Positions 1-8,250 of a stretch of 64,000 bases of DNA are shown in pieces. The DNA comes from Haladaptatus sp. R4 (GTDB lineage: Archaea > Halobacteriota > Halobacteria > Halobacteriales > Haladaptataceae): positions 868,001 to 932,000 of the forward strand of contig NZ_LWHG01000011.1 of the NCBI RefSeq assembly GCF_001625445.1, written 5' to 3'. Below the pieces are notes generated by a model, which did not search any database, had not been told where the DNA came from, and worked only from the letters and a program-made list of their open reading frames with translations. A program made the position numbers and the translations under genes. The stretch's first letter is position 1. Every line of letters starts with the position of its first letter.

Positions 1-495
1 CTCAGCTGTCAGCGGCGGCGGAACGTGGTCCACTATCTCCTCCAGCAGGGCGAATCCGTCTCGCTCCACGAACTCTCGAAGCAGCTCGCGGCGTGGGAGA
101 ACGAGATAGTGCCCGAGGAGGTCACGTACGAACAGCGAATGCGCGTCTACACGGCGCTTCGACAGGCACATCTGCCGAAGATGGACGACGCCGACGTCGT
201 CCACTTCGACGCGAACGGAGGGACGATACGGCTCACCGACGCTGCGACGAAGTTGGAGGTCTATTTGGACATCGTCCCCCACGACGGAATCCCGTGGAGC
301 GGTTACTATCTCGGACTCGGCGGCGTCTCGGTAGGGCTGATCGCGCTCGCGTGGATCGGTCTCTTCCCGTTCGACCGACTACCGGGCCTCGCGTGGGGAT
401 TCGTGATTTCGCTACTGTTCCTCGCATCCGCCGTGGCACACAAGCGACACGACGAACGGCACCGCCTCGGCAAGGAGGGCCGCCCGCCGCTATGA
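1..495 (+). CDS. DUF7344-type regulator, C-terminal part (5' end off window)
   Basis: The reading frame is open from the first base, and the first residues (LSCQRRRNVVHYLL) match the start of the haloarchaeal DUF7344 winged-helix fold. The gene therefore begins upstream, and the GTG at base 25 is probably not its start. The HTH part is followed by two hydrophobic segments near the C-terminus (around residues 100-120 and 123-140 of the visible part), then a basic tail, so this is a membrane-anchored DUF7344 protein. Its stop overlaps the ATGATG start of the signal peptidase gene, suggesting one operon. Such proteins are often encoded beside export or surface-structure genes. The regulatory target is unknown. 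Confidence 0.75.
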   Translation, partial: LSCQRRRNVVHYLLQQGESVSLHELSKQLAAWENEIVPEEVTYEQRMRVYTALRQAHLPKMDDADVVHFDANGGTIRLTDAATKLEVYLDIVPHDGIPWSGYYLGLGGVSVGLIALAWIGLFPFDRLPGLAWGFVISLLFLASAVAHKRHDERHRLGKEGRPPL

Positions 496-1082
496 TGGCC
501 GTCGCCGCCGCCCGAAAGCCACGGCGAATCGCACGCCTCGGCGGGATGGTGCTCCTCGTCGCTGGCATCCTTCTGCTGGCGGTCGTCGTGTTTCCGCAAC
601 TCGTCGGCGCGAGCGGGAGCTACGTCGTGCTCTCGGGGAGCATGCATCCGACGATACACGCCGGGGACGTCGTCGTCTCGAAGCACGTCGAACCGAGCGC
701 AATCGAGGAAGGCGACATCCTCGTCTTCCATCGCGAATCGGCTTCGAATTCCGACCGCACGACACACCGCGTCGTCGACGTCGTCCACCGCGACGACGGA
801 CTGTACTTTAGAACGAAGGGAGACGCGAACGAGAATCCGGACGTCGGACTCGTCTCGGCCGACGACGTGATCGGCCGCGTTTGGTTCCACGTCCCGTACA
901 TCGGGCATCTCCTGCTGTTCGCACGGACGCGCGCAGGGTTGCTCTCGTTGGTCGTCCTCCCCTGTCTGCTGATCGTGATCTCGGAAGCGTACTCGCTCGT
1001 CGGTGCGACGCGGGCCAAAAGCGAAGACGAGGACGAAACGGGCGGTGACAAGGACGAAACGGATGGTAAAGATACGAGATGA
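492..1082 (+). CDS. Archaeal type I signal peptidase (SipW/Sec11-like)
   Basis: This 196-residue membrane peptidase would remove signal peptides from Sec-exported proteins at the outer face of the membrane. Residues 18-38 form an N-terminal membrane anchor. The catalytic serine is S50 in SGSMHP, the ER/archaeal-type catalytic histidine is H92 (TTHRVVDV), and a KGDANENPD box holds the conserved aspartate at about 111. A second hydrophobic stretch lies near residues 145-165, followed by an acidic tail. The start chosen is the ATG overlapping the upstream stop codon; the frame is open further upstream but without family similarity. The downstream Thr-rich exported protein overlaps by ATGA, so it may be a dedicated substrate. 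Confidence 0.85.
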   Translation: MMAVAAARKPRRIARLGGMVLLVAGILLLAVVVFPQLVGASGSYVVLSGSMHPTIHAGDVVVSKHVEPSAIEEGDILVFHRESASNSDRTTHRVVDVVHRDDGLYFRTKGDANENPDVGLVSADDVIGRVWFHVPYIGHLLLFARTRAGLLSLVVLPCLLIVISEAYSLVGATRAKSEDEDETGGDKDETDGKDTR

Positions 1083-1432
1083 TACACGGACCCAATCCCA
1101 AAGCGACCGTGCTCGTAGTCGCGGCGCTCTGCCTGCTAAGCACGATCAACACCCCGGTCACACACAGCCTGTATGCGGATTCCGAGGTGATGAGTTCGAA
1201 CTTCGTCGGCGGAAACGTCACGACTACCGCCGTCGAGAACGCAACGAATCACACCACGACGAACGTGAACGAAACGTCCGTCGAACCGACGACCGTCTCC
1301 CCCACGACCAGCGGAACGACGCCACCACCGAACACCACGACGTCCTCCTCGCTGGTAGGGACGACGACGAACGAAACGACGGATACCGACCCGGTCACGA
1401 CACGAAAAACGGTGACCGAAAACAGTGGCTAA
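1079..1432 (+). CDS. Small exported Thr/Asn-rich protein
   Basis: This 117-residue protein has a hydrophobic N-terminal segment (residues 8-24) followed by a sequence (SLYADSEVMSSNFVGGN) that resembles the post-cleavage start of SipW-dependent camelysin/TasA-type proteins. The rest is a low-complexity Thr/Ser/Asn/Pro tract with at least six N-x-S/T sequons, so it would probably be glycosylated outside the cell. It overlaps the signal peptidase gene by four bases (ATGA), indicating cotranslation. No TasA beta-sandwich follows the signal, so it may be a short spacer, cap or degenerate fibre subunit. No specific function can be assigned. Confidence 0.6.
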   Translation: MIHGPNPKATVLVVAALCLLSTINTPVTHSLYADSEVMSSNFVGGNVTTTAVENATNHTTTNVNETSVEPTTVSPTTSGTTPPPNTTTSSSLVGTTTNETTDTDPVTTRKTVTENSG

Positions 1433-1507
1433 CCGGGATAGCGTCACCGTGATCGGCGGCAGGCCGAGCTAGCATCGTTTTAGGATCGGCGGTACGTATC
1501 CGAACCG

Positions 1508-2346
1508 ATGGACGACCTCGCCGCTCGGATCACCGCCGTTACCGACGAACCGCCGACGGAGCTTTGCGAACTCGACGGGGGCGAAATCGGCGCGGTGTAT
1601 CGCGCCGATTTCGCTTCCGGCACGCCGCTCGTCGCCAAGACGAGCGACGCGACGCTGACGGTCGAGGCGACCATGCTTCGCCACCTCGCTGACCACGGCC
1701 TTCCCGTCCCCGACGTGTATCACGTCGAGGACGACCTGCTGTTGCTCGAATTCATCGACGGCGACTCGACCATTACGCCCGACGTGGAGCGGGAGATGGC
1801 CGACCACCTTGCCGCCCTGCACGACACCGCCGCGCCCGCCTACGGGTTCGACTGCGACACGCTCACGGGGTCGCTCTCACAGCCGAATCCGTGGACGGAA
1901 TCGTGGATCGAATTCTACGGCGAACACCGTCTCAGGCACGCGGCGGAAGTCGCGCGGGAAACCGGTGAACTGCCGGAGTCGATGGTGGAGCGAGTGGAAG
2001 AACTCGTGAGCGACCTCGATTCGCTCGTCGTCGAACCCGACGCGCCGTCGCTGATCCACGGCGACGTGTGGACGACGAACGTGCTCGAATCGGACGGGGA
2101 ACTGCGCGCGTTTCTCGATCCGGCGGCGTACTACGCCCACTCGGAGGTCGAACTCGCGTACATGGACTGGACGAACTGCGTCGGAAACGCATTCTTCGAG
2201 CGCTACGACGAACGCCGCGGTATCGAGCGGGATTCGAATCGCGCCGGGACGTGTACGTCGTCTATCCGCTGCTCTCGCACGTCTTTCACTTCGGGGAGGG
2301 GTATCTGTCGGAACTCGACCGGACGCTGTCGCGGGTGGGCTACTGA
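1508..2346 (+). pseudogene. Fructosamine/ketosamine-3-kinase family protein, frameshifted
   Basis: Family members phosphorylate protein-bound or free ketosamines, or related small molecules, using ATP. The first part reads through the kinase core: VAKTSD (ATP lysine), LIHGDVWTTNV (catalytic loop) and FLDPAAYYAHSEVELAYMD (metal-binding DPA). Around base 2228 the frame changes: after YDERRGIE the family continuation GFESRRDVYVVYPLLSHVFHFGEGY appears one frame earlier and ends at 2346. Inserting one C in GAGCGGG restores IEPGF. The gene is otherwise complete, about 279 residues, so a sequencing error or very recent mutation is more likely than old decay. Confidence 0.8.
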
Positions 2347-2348
2347 AG

Positions 2349-2999
2349 CTAGTCCAAAATCTCGAAAATTTCGGGCAAGCCCTCGATCTCGTACGTCGGT
2401 TCGACGGAGAGTTCGTACTCCGTCCTGTGCGGGCGGCGGATGAACGCCGAATCCAGTCCGGCGTTGTCGGCGGCGACCACGTCGCTCTCGCTGTCGCCGA
2501 CGAAGAGGGCGGTTTCGGCTCCGATGTCGGCCAGCGCGCGGTCGAGGAAGTGCGGGTTCGGCTTCTTCCGGCGGATTCCCTCGACGGTCGGTGGCCTGCC
2601 GTAGTAGGTCTCGAAGTGGCGTGCGAGTTCGAAGTAATCGAGCATGAACTCGACGGTTGCCTGCTGGTTCGAACTGACGAGGCCGAGCGGTTGCTCGAAC
2701 GAGGAGAGGGCGTCGATGTCGTCGTAGGTCGTCGTCCGTCCGGCCTCGATTTCACGCAGTTGAATCTCCGAGGCGGCGCTGTCGCGCGTCTCCCAGAACG
2801 AATTCGGGTCGAAACCGTACGCCTCACACACCTCCCGAAAGCCGTCGGGGGTGGCGCTGTGCGTTACAGCGGCAAGGTGGTCCTCCGCCGGGTCTACGTC
2901 GAACTCCTCGAAGGCCGAGCGCGCCGCTTCCTGGAGCAACTCGCGTTTCGGCGGTTTCACGAGGACGCCGTCGTTGTCGAACAACACCGCATCGTACAT
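2349..2999 (-). CDS. HAD-superfamily hydrolase (phosphoglycolate-phosphatase-like)
   Basis: This is a 216-residue cytosolic phosphatase-type protein. HAD motif I is VLFDNDG (first Asp is the nucleophile), motif II is LVSSNQQ, the motif III lysine is in RKKPNPHF, and motif IV is FVGDSESDVVAADNAG. An alpha-helical cap lies between motifs I and II. The ATG at 2999 puts motif I five residues from the N-terminus, as is normal in this family; upstream codons in frame show no similarity. It is convergent with, and almost touches, the kinase gene. A sugar- or phosphoglycolate-phosphatase role is likely, but the substrate cannot be read from sequence. Confidence 0.85.
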   Translation of the reverse strand: MYDAVLFDNDGVLVKPPKRELLQEAARSAFEEFDVDPAEDHLAAVTHSATPDGFREVCEAYGFDPNSFWETRDSAASEIQLREIEAGRTTTYDDIDALSSFEQPLGLVSSNQQATVEFMLDYFELARHFETYYGRPPTVEGIRRKKPNPHFLDRALADIGAETALFVGDSESDVVAADNAGLDSAFIRRPHRTEYELSVEPTYEIEGLPEIFEILD

Positions 3000-3086
3000 G
3001 AATCGAGTTCGTGAGCGGAGGGGGGTAGGCGTTCCCATTTCCGGCGGCCAAAGCCGGTTTGGACCTCGATGCCGAAAGTAGGTTCG

Positions 3087-3332
3087 ATGGACCCGAATTC
3101 GGACTTTTCGGACGAACAGGAGGGCAAACGCGTCGTCGCGGACGACGGCACCGAAGTCGGCGTCGTGAAGGAGGTTCGGGACGGGACGCTGTACGTCGAA
3201 GTCGGGGGCAACCCGAACCCGGACACGATCGATGAACTCGGCTGGGGCGGGGTCGTCAACCAGTCGGTGCACGAACTCAAGCGGCAGTTCATCGGGACGA
3301 TCACCGACGAGACGGTTCGCCTGTCCGTGTGA
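3087..3332 (+). CDS. PRC-barrel-like small protein
   Basis: This 81-residue acidic protein (starting MDPNSDFSDEQ) has the pattern KRVVADDGTEVGVVKEVRDGTLYVEV, which is a PRC-barrel strand series as found in haloarchaeal PRC-barrel proteins. An in-frame ATG six codons upstream (3069) is an alternative start. The domain is associated with RNA processing and small regulatory roles, but its function here is unknown. It stands alone between the divergent HAD phosphatase gene and the TauE/SafE exporter. Confidence 0.7.
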   Translation: MDPNSDFSDEQEGKRVVADDGTEVGVVKEVRDGTLYVEVGGNPNPDTIDELGWGGVVNQSVHELKRQFIGTITDETVRLSV

Positions 3333-3550
3333 ATACACGACCGCGGTGGCAAAGGTCGCCGCTTTCTGCGACGGCCGTTCGAGCACCCTTTCGGACAGTT
3401 CGGCGGTTTCGGCGCTCATACGGCGTTATTCACCGAAACGTCACGTCATCGCTCTCGGTGACCGTTTCCCGATTTCTCCCACCTAACTACGTGGAATGAC
3501 AAAGGGGGGGTAATGAATACGGATTCGAGACCCTCGGAGGCCACTCGCTG

Positions 3551-4468
3551 ATGTCCGGGGAATCGACGGTACACCCCGGGGAGTTCGTTCGAAACCTGCG
3601 TCAGTTCCGCTATCGGGAACTGATGATGGCGGTCGCAACCGTCGCCGTCATCGTCGGCGCAATCGGTCTCTTTCCCGGGACGGCGAACGTCACGCAAGGG
3701 TTGAAGACGAACGCGACAACGACTGACCTCGTCCTGTTCGTCGCGCTCATCATACTGGCGGCGATGCTGAAGGGGATGGTCGGGTTCGGCTTCGCGCTCA
3801 TCGCAACGCCGCTCGCGGCGTCGGTCATGAACGTCGATATCGCCGTCGTCGTTCTCGCCGTCCCGCCGTGGATGATCAACGTCTTTCAGGTGGGCGAGAC
3901 GAACACCGGCCTCGGCTACGTCCGCCGTGAGTGGTCGCTCATCGCCCTCGCGTTGGTCGGTACCGTTGCTGGCGTGTTCTTCTTCTCGGCGTTCAAGACC
4001 AGCGCGGTGGTGGTGTTCCTCATCGGCCTCGTCCTGTTCGGGTACGTCCTCTTCCAACTCGGGAAGGGGTTCGTCTCCATCGAGGGGACGCACAATCCCG
4101 TCGCACTCGGCGTCGTCGGCCTGCTGGAAGGCTTCCTCCTCGGCGCGGCCAACCTCGGTCCGCTGCTCCCGACGTACCTCCACACGTTCGAGCGGGACAA
4201 AGAACGGTACGTCGGCGGCCTCTCGATGGTGCTCGGTCTGGTGTTCACGGTGAAAATCCTCCAGATGCTGGTGACGGGCGTCATGACGACGTACTACCTC
4301 TGGTTGGGTTCGACCTTCGCAGTCGTCACCCTCGTCGGCCTGTTCGCCGGGACCTATCTCCGACGCGTCGAAATCGACGAGCGGAAGTTCAACTGGTTGG
4401 TCGTCGCCATCCTGCTGGTCATCTCGCTGAAAATCTTCTCGAAGACGGTTCCGGCGCTGTTCTTCTGA
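3551..4468 (+). CDS. Sulfite exporter TauE/SafE-family permease
   Basis: This is a 305-residue integral membrane protein with about eight hydrophobic segments. The N-terminal family signature is visible as MLKGMVGFGFALIATPLAA, and the repeat half as GLLEGFLLGAANLGPLLPTYLHTF. TauE/SafE proteins export sulfite, sulfoacetate or other organosulfur or C2 anions. The N-terminal 30 residues are polar, and a predicted exposed loop (about residues 55-70) contains N-x-T sites. The start at 3551 gives the longest plausible N-terminus. Convergent with the small gene at 4472-4783. The exact substrate is unknown. Confidence 0.85.
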   Translation: MSGESTVHPGEFVRNLRQFRYRELMMAVATVAVIVGAIGLFPGTANVTQGLKTNATTTDLVLFVALIILAAMLKGMVGFGFALIATPLAASVMNVDIAVVVLAVPPWMINVFQVGETNTGLGYVRREWSLIALALVGTVAGVFFFSAFKTSAVVVFLIGLVLFGYVLFQLGKGFVSIEGTHNPVALGVVGLLEGFLLGAANLGPLLPTYLHTFERDKERYVGGLSMVLGLVFTVKILQMLVTGVMTTYYLWLGSTFAVVTLVGLFAGTYLRRVEIDERKFNWLVVAILLVISLKIFSKTVPALFF

Positions 4469-4471
4469 GAA

Positions 4472-4783
4472 CTACTGTACCGTGGCGACGTTCCACCCGT
4501 CGTCCGTTATCCGCTCCTCGGCGACCGTTTCGCCGTCGCCCAGGACGCGGAACAGGAATCCTTCTCCGTTCCGCTCCGTCGCGAGTCGAATCGTCCTCAC
4601 GTCGGCGTCGAATTCGGTTCGCCGCTCCTCGGGGACCCAATCGTCACGGATGGCCGTCATGCCGAAATCGCCGTACGAAACCGTAGTCGATTCCTCGATG
4701 GTTCCGTCGGCGCGAACCTCCGCGACGATTCCTTCGTTGCTCTCGTTCTCCCGAATCACGAGCGTGTACGTCGTGAGTGACAT
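4472..4783 (-). CDS. Conserved haloarchaeal hypothetical protein (103 aa)
   Basis: Small soluble acidic protein rich in beta-forming segments (TYTLVIRENESN, ADGTIEESTTVSYGDFG, GFLFRVLGDGETVAEERIT). It has no membrane segment, signal or recognised catalytic motif. The start is the ATG beginning MSLTTYTLV; an in-frame ATG nine codons upstream adds a basic sequence that looks untranslated. It is convergent with the TauE gene, leaving only three bases between stops. Function not recognised. Confidence 0.6.
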   Translation of the reverse strand: MSLTTYTLVIRENESNEGIVAEVRADGTIEESTTVSYGDFGMTAIRDDWVPEERRTEFDADVRTIRLATERNGEGFLFRVLGDGETVAEERITDDGWNVATVQ

Positions 4784-4839
4784 GGAGGAGCGTTTGCCAC
4801 CGCCGACCATTCGCGGCGTGGTTGCAAATGCTGGCCTTT

Positions 4840-5151
4840 TTACTCGACCCGTTCGAGAACGATTCCGTCCGTGAACCCGCCCCGGTCGTCGGCTTTTTCG
4901 GCGCGAATCCGTTCCAACTCGTCACGCGTGAGTCCGTCGGAGTCCGCCAGCGCATAGACGACTTCGAGCACGTCGGCCAGTTCCGCCGGTTCGCCGGATT
5001 CCCGGAACTCCGTTACCTCCTCGTCCAACTTCTCCGCGAGTCGTCGCTCGTACTCGTCATCGTCCGCGACGTGCGTCACCGGGCGCTCGTCGTTTTCCTC
5101 GATGATTGCCGGAATCCGGTCGCGTACCAGTTTGTCGTACGTTCGGGTCAT
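4840..5151 (-). CDS. MazG-like / phosphoribosyl-ATP pyrophosphohydrolase-like protein
   Basis: This 103-residue protein begins TYDKLVRDRIPAIIEENDE and continues KLDEEVTEF...ELADVLEVVYALAD. These are the EExxE and ExxD metal-binding helices of the all-alpha NTP pyrophosphatase (MazG/HisE-like) superfamily. The KLVRDRIP start is typical of the house-cleaning subgroup common in archaea. It probably hydrolyses non-canonical nucleoside triphosphates. The ATG at 5151 was chosen because the family starts directly before the KLVRD motif. Confidence 0.85.
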   Translation of the reverse strand: MTRTYDKLVRDRIPAIIEENDERPVTHVADDDEYERRLAEKLDEEVTEFRESGEPAELADVLEVVYALADSDGLTRDELERIRAEKADDRGGFTDGIVLERVE

Positions 5152-5212
5152 GGAAATGATACGGCGACGTGACGCCAAAAAAACGCCGAACGACCGATGG
5201 TTAACGCAAGCG

Positions 5213-5635
5213 CTACGTTTTGCGTCCCGTCACCGATTCGATTCGCAGTTCGTACAGTTCGGGTTCCACGTCGCTGAGCGATTCGTCGAACACCCGGAGC
5301 GGGACGAATCGCTCGTTTATCTCGGCCTCGCTGAGCGTGTCGGACGCGGGAGCGAGACTGCCTCGCACGAGGATGCTCCACGACTCTTCGCCCGTCGTTT
5401 CGTACACGACGAAACTGGCGGTATCGGTGGTTTCCACGAACGATACCTTCTCGCTCCCCTCCTCGACGCCGAAGCGAAGCAGGATTTTCTCGCCATCGTA
5501 GTGGAACGAGACCGGGAGCGAGTAGGCGTCGCCGTCGCGAGCGAGCGACAGGACGCCGGTGTCCGTCGATTTCAATTTCCGTTCGAGTTCCGTTTCGTCC
5601 ATGCCGAACGTGTAGACGTACTCCAAATGTTCCAT
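5213..5635 (-). CDS. Pyridoxamine 5'-phosphate oxidase-like flavin-fold protein
   Basis: This 140-residue protein has the split-barrel FMN-binding pattern: GVLSLARDGDAYSLPVSFHYDGEKILLRFG, KVSFVETTDTASFVVYET and SWSILVRGSL. Haloarchaeal genomes carry many such proteins, binding FMN, heme or F420. The start at 5635 is an ATG just before the domain. It faces away from the gene at 5726, leaving a 90-base divergent promoter region. Cofactor and substrate are not readable from the sequence. Confidence 0.85.
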   Translation of the reverse strand: MEHLEYVYTFGMDETELERKLKSTDTGVLSLARDGDAYSLPVSFHYDGEKILLRFGVEEGSEKVSFVETTDTASFVVYETTGEESWSILVRGSLAPASDTLSEAEINERFVPLRVFDESLSDVEPELYELRIESVTGRKT

Positions 5636-5725
5636 ACCGGCACTACGGAGGCCATCGGCATAACTCGGCCGACTGAACCGTGTCGATTCGAGTGGCTTTT
5701 CCCGCATCGCACCGGAGTCGGAACC

Positions 5726-6313
5726 ATGGAGGAAGACCGGTCCTTTCGCGTGCTCGCCACCCGCTCGGACGGAAGCCTGCGGTTGCTCGACCGGGAGACG
5801 TACGAACCGGTCGTCACCGCCCCCGACGGCCACGGAGGGACCGTAGACGACGTTCACCCCGGCTACCGTATCGACGCCGACCTCGACTGGTCGAACGCCG
5901 AACCGACGGTTCGGTCGCTCTCGGTGCGCCGGAAGACGCTGTACTCCTTCGCCGACGGCATCGACCCCGTCTTCGAGGTCGCACAGCAAGCGTGGACGGA
6001 GGCCCGGATGGCGGGCGAATCGATGAACAGCACCGTGACGCGAAACACCGACAACGAGGTCAACGGCGTGCTCTACGTGTTCGCCGAGGACGAGGGGGGA
6101 CGCGTCTTCGAGTCGTTCCGCGACGGCACCCGCCCGTTGGAACCGCTGATAGACCGGGTGAACGAGGGGAAGGGTGACGACCCGCGGGAGGTATTCGTGC
6201 TCCGTCCCGCCGAGGGAGCCTACGTCATCGTCACCATCGCACTCCGAAAGGGCGGTCAGTTCGCGGAAACGCTTCGGGAGACGTACGACTGTCCGGCACC
6301 GTCGGAAGGGTGA
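5726..6313 (+). CDS. Conserved haloarchaeal protein (possibly DUF6663)
   Basis: This is a 195-residue soluble acidic protein. The N-terminus (FRVLATRSDGSLRLLDRETYEPV) suggests a small beta domain. A helical middle (AQQAWTEARMAGESMNSTVTRNTDNEVNG) is followed by a strand-rich end (REVFVLRPAEGAYVIVTIALRKGG). The start is the ATG giving MEEDRSF; the frame is open upstream but overlaps the divergent flavin-fold gene. I recall this as a haloarchaea-restricted family similar to DUF6663, but that name is from memory. No catalytic motif is seen. Confidence 0.6.
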   Translation: MEEDRSFRVLATRSDGSLRLLDRETYEPVVTAPDGHGGTVDDVHPGYRIDADLDWSNAEPTVRSLSVRRKTLYSFADGIDPVFEVAQQAWTEARMAGESMNSTVTRNTDNEVNGVLYVFAEDEGGRVFESFRDGTRPLEPLIDRVNEGKGDDPREVFVLRPAEGAYVIVTIALRKGGQFAETLRETYDCPAPSEG

Positions 6314-6349
6314 CCGAATCCGTCTCCGTCGTTTCTATCCGATCCGCGG

Positions 6350-8197
6350 CTACAACGTCTCGTCGAGATAGTCGGCGACGATCCGGTGCGATCGAATCTT
6401 CTGGTCGATATCGAACGAGCCGTGTCCCTGCTCGCCGAGTTCCTCGTAGACGAATTCCTCGCCATCCGCCCACCCACGCGCTACGAGCGCGTCCCGATAC
6501 AGTCGCGCCTGCGAGACGGGACACCGCGGGTCGTTGACGCCGTGAATCATGAGAATGGGGGACTCCGCCGAATCGACGTGGGTCAGCGGCGAGCGCTCGC
6601 GGTACAGGTCCTCGTTTTCGTCCGGCGTCCCGAGTTGCTGTTCGAGGATGTGCTGGTAGTGCGGCATGGAATCCTCGTACAATCGGCGAAGGTCGGTGAT
6701 GCCGACGTTCGCCACCGCAGCGGCCCAGAGGTCGGGATACCCCACGTGCTGGCTGTAGGCGCTGTAGCCGCCGTAGGAGCCGCCGAACACCGCGACGCGG
6801 TCCTCGTCTATCCAGTCCCGTTCCATCAGCCAGCGGCCGCCGTTGGCGATGTCTTCCTGTTCGCCGCCGCCCCAATCGCCACGGATGGCGTACTTGAACG
6901 CCCGACCTCTCCCCGTCGAACCGCGATAGTTCGGCTGAAAGACGGAGTAGCCACGCGCGACCAGAAACTGCGTGAGTTCGTTGAACGACCGGGTGTACTG
7001 TGCGTGCGGCCCGCCGTGTACCAACACGACCGCCGGTTGCCCGGTCGCCTCGGGATCAGCGCCGGGTCGTTGTCGGGCGTCGTACAGCAGTCCTCCGATC
7101 ATCCAGTCGCCGGATTCGTAGGTGACGTACTCCGCATCGACGAACGCCGACGGATCGATGTCCCCGTATTCGGCGTCGAGGACGACCTCGTGCTCGTCGG
7201 TACCGAGGTCGTAGGCGAGGAGCCGCTGTCGTTCGTCCGGTGTCGTTTGCGTGAGAACGGCGCGGCCATCCGCGAGGAACGGCCGGTCGACTCCTTGGAC
7301 GACGGTCGTGTTGCCTTCGAGGAGATCCAGTTCCCGCCCGGCTCCGGTTTCGAGGTCGTAGATGACGGGGACCGTCGCCGCCCTGCGGGTGCGGAGGACG
7401 AGCGCGCGGCGGCCGTCCGGAGTGAACGTCGCGGGGTATTCGACGTGTTCGCCGTCCCCGAGCCACTCGACGGAATTCCGTTCGAGGTCGTAGATTCCGG
7501 CGCGAGGTTTGTCCTCCGCGTTGTCCTCGATCAGCAAGCGCGTGCTGTCCGGTCCCCAGTCGGCGACGGACGTTTCCGACCCGTTTTCGCCGACGTCGAG
7601 GCGTCGCGGGTCGCTCCCGTTCGAGGCGGCGACGTACGCGTCCATATTGTCGAGGTCGTCGGTTTCGTTGGTCACGTAGGCGATTCGGTCCCCCTCGGGA
7701 CCGTACATCGCGTTCCACGTCGGTCGGCCGTAGTCCGTGAGTTGCGCGGTCTCGCCGGTTTCGATGTCGGCGCGGTACAGGTTCATCTGCTCGCCCTCGT
7801 CGCTCGCGTACAGGAGGTATCGACCGTCCGGGGAAACGTCGCAGATCACGCACTGGCCGTCGGTTTCCACGATCGTTTCGCGGTCGCCGTCCGTCGTCAG
7901 CGCGTGAACGTCGTTCTGTTCGTCGCCGCCGTCGTCACGGTGGAAGAATATCCGTTCACCGTCAGCATCCCAGCAAACGTGCCAGCGGGCGCTCTTCGGG
8001 ACGTTTCCGTCGCTCACCTGTTCGAGTTCGCCGGATTCGACGTCGAGGATACATAGTTCGTTTCGGCCGCTTCCGTCGTAGTAACACGCGACGCGTTCGC
8101 CGTCGCGTGACACCATCGGATGGTAGAACTTCGGGAGGGACGCGAGCGCTTCGAGCGGGACCGCCGAGTCGGAGGAATCGTGCGTCGGATCGGACAT
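6350..8197 (-). CDS. S9-family peptidase (prolyl oligopeptidase-like)
   Basis: This 615-residue serine peptidase has an N-terminal seven-blade beta-propeller (about residues 20-340) with repeated DG..LLYASDEGE and PDGRYLLY strands. The C-terminal alpha/beta hydrolase (about 360-615) carries the nucleophile in VFGGSYGGYSAY, an oxyanion-region HGGPHAQ, the acid in HGVNDPRCPVSQ and the histidine in EQGHGSFD. There is no signal peptide, so it is cytosolic and probably an acylaminoacyl- or oligopeptidase. The ATG at 8197 precedes a family-like start. It lies upstream of the regulated MFS operon only by position; the 53-base gap to that gene may allow read-through from it. Confidence 0.93.
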   Translation of the reverse strand: MSDPTHDSSDSAVPLEALASLPKFYHPMVSRDGERVACYYDGSGRNELCILDVESGELEQVSDGNVPKSARWHVCWDADGERIFFHRDDGGDEQNDVHALTTDGDRETIVETDGQCVICDVSPDGRYLLYASDEGEQMNLYRADIETGETAQLTDYGRPTWNAMYGPEGDRIAYVTNETDDLDNMDAYVAASNGSDPRRLDVGENGSETSVADWGPDSTRLLIEDNAEDKPRAGIYDLERNSVEWLGDGEHVEYPATFTPDGRRALVLRTRRAATVPVIYDLETGAGRELDLLEGNTTVVQGVDRPFLADGRAVLTQTTPDERQRLLAYDLGTDEHEVVLDAEYGDIDPSAFVDAEYVTYESGDWMIGGLLYDARQRPGADPEATGQPAVVLVHGGPHAQYTRSFNELTQFLVARGYSVFQPNYRGSTGRGRAFKYAIRGDWGGGEQEDIANGGRWLMERDWIDEDRVAVFGGSYGGYSAYSQHVGYPDLWAAAVANVGITDLRRLYEDSMPHYQHILEQQLGTPDENEDLYRERSPLTHVDSAESPILMIHGVNDPRCPVSQARLYRDALVARGWADGEEFVYEELGEQGHGSFDIDQKIRSHRIVADYLDETL

Positions 8198-8250
8198 ACC
8201 TGTCTTCGATGCGTATCCGACGGTAATAATGTTGTTCGTCTATCAACTAC

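Noticed and set aside
93-491. In-frame upstream extension of the first signal peptidase
   Set aside because: The extension is Arg-rich and overlaps the DUF7344 gene in another frame; the ATG at 492 fits the family start and the overlap junction.
3333-3550. A small minus-strand gene starting near 3419
   Set aside because: Its readable part overlaps the PRC-barrel and HAD genes in another frame and resembles nothing known; no promoter seen.
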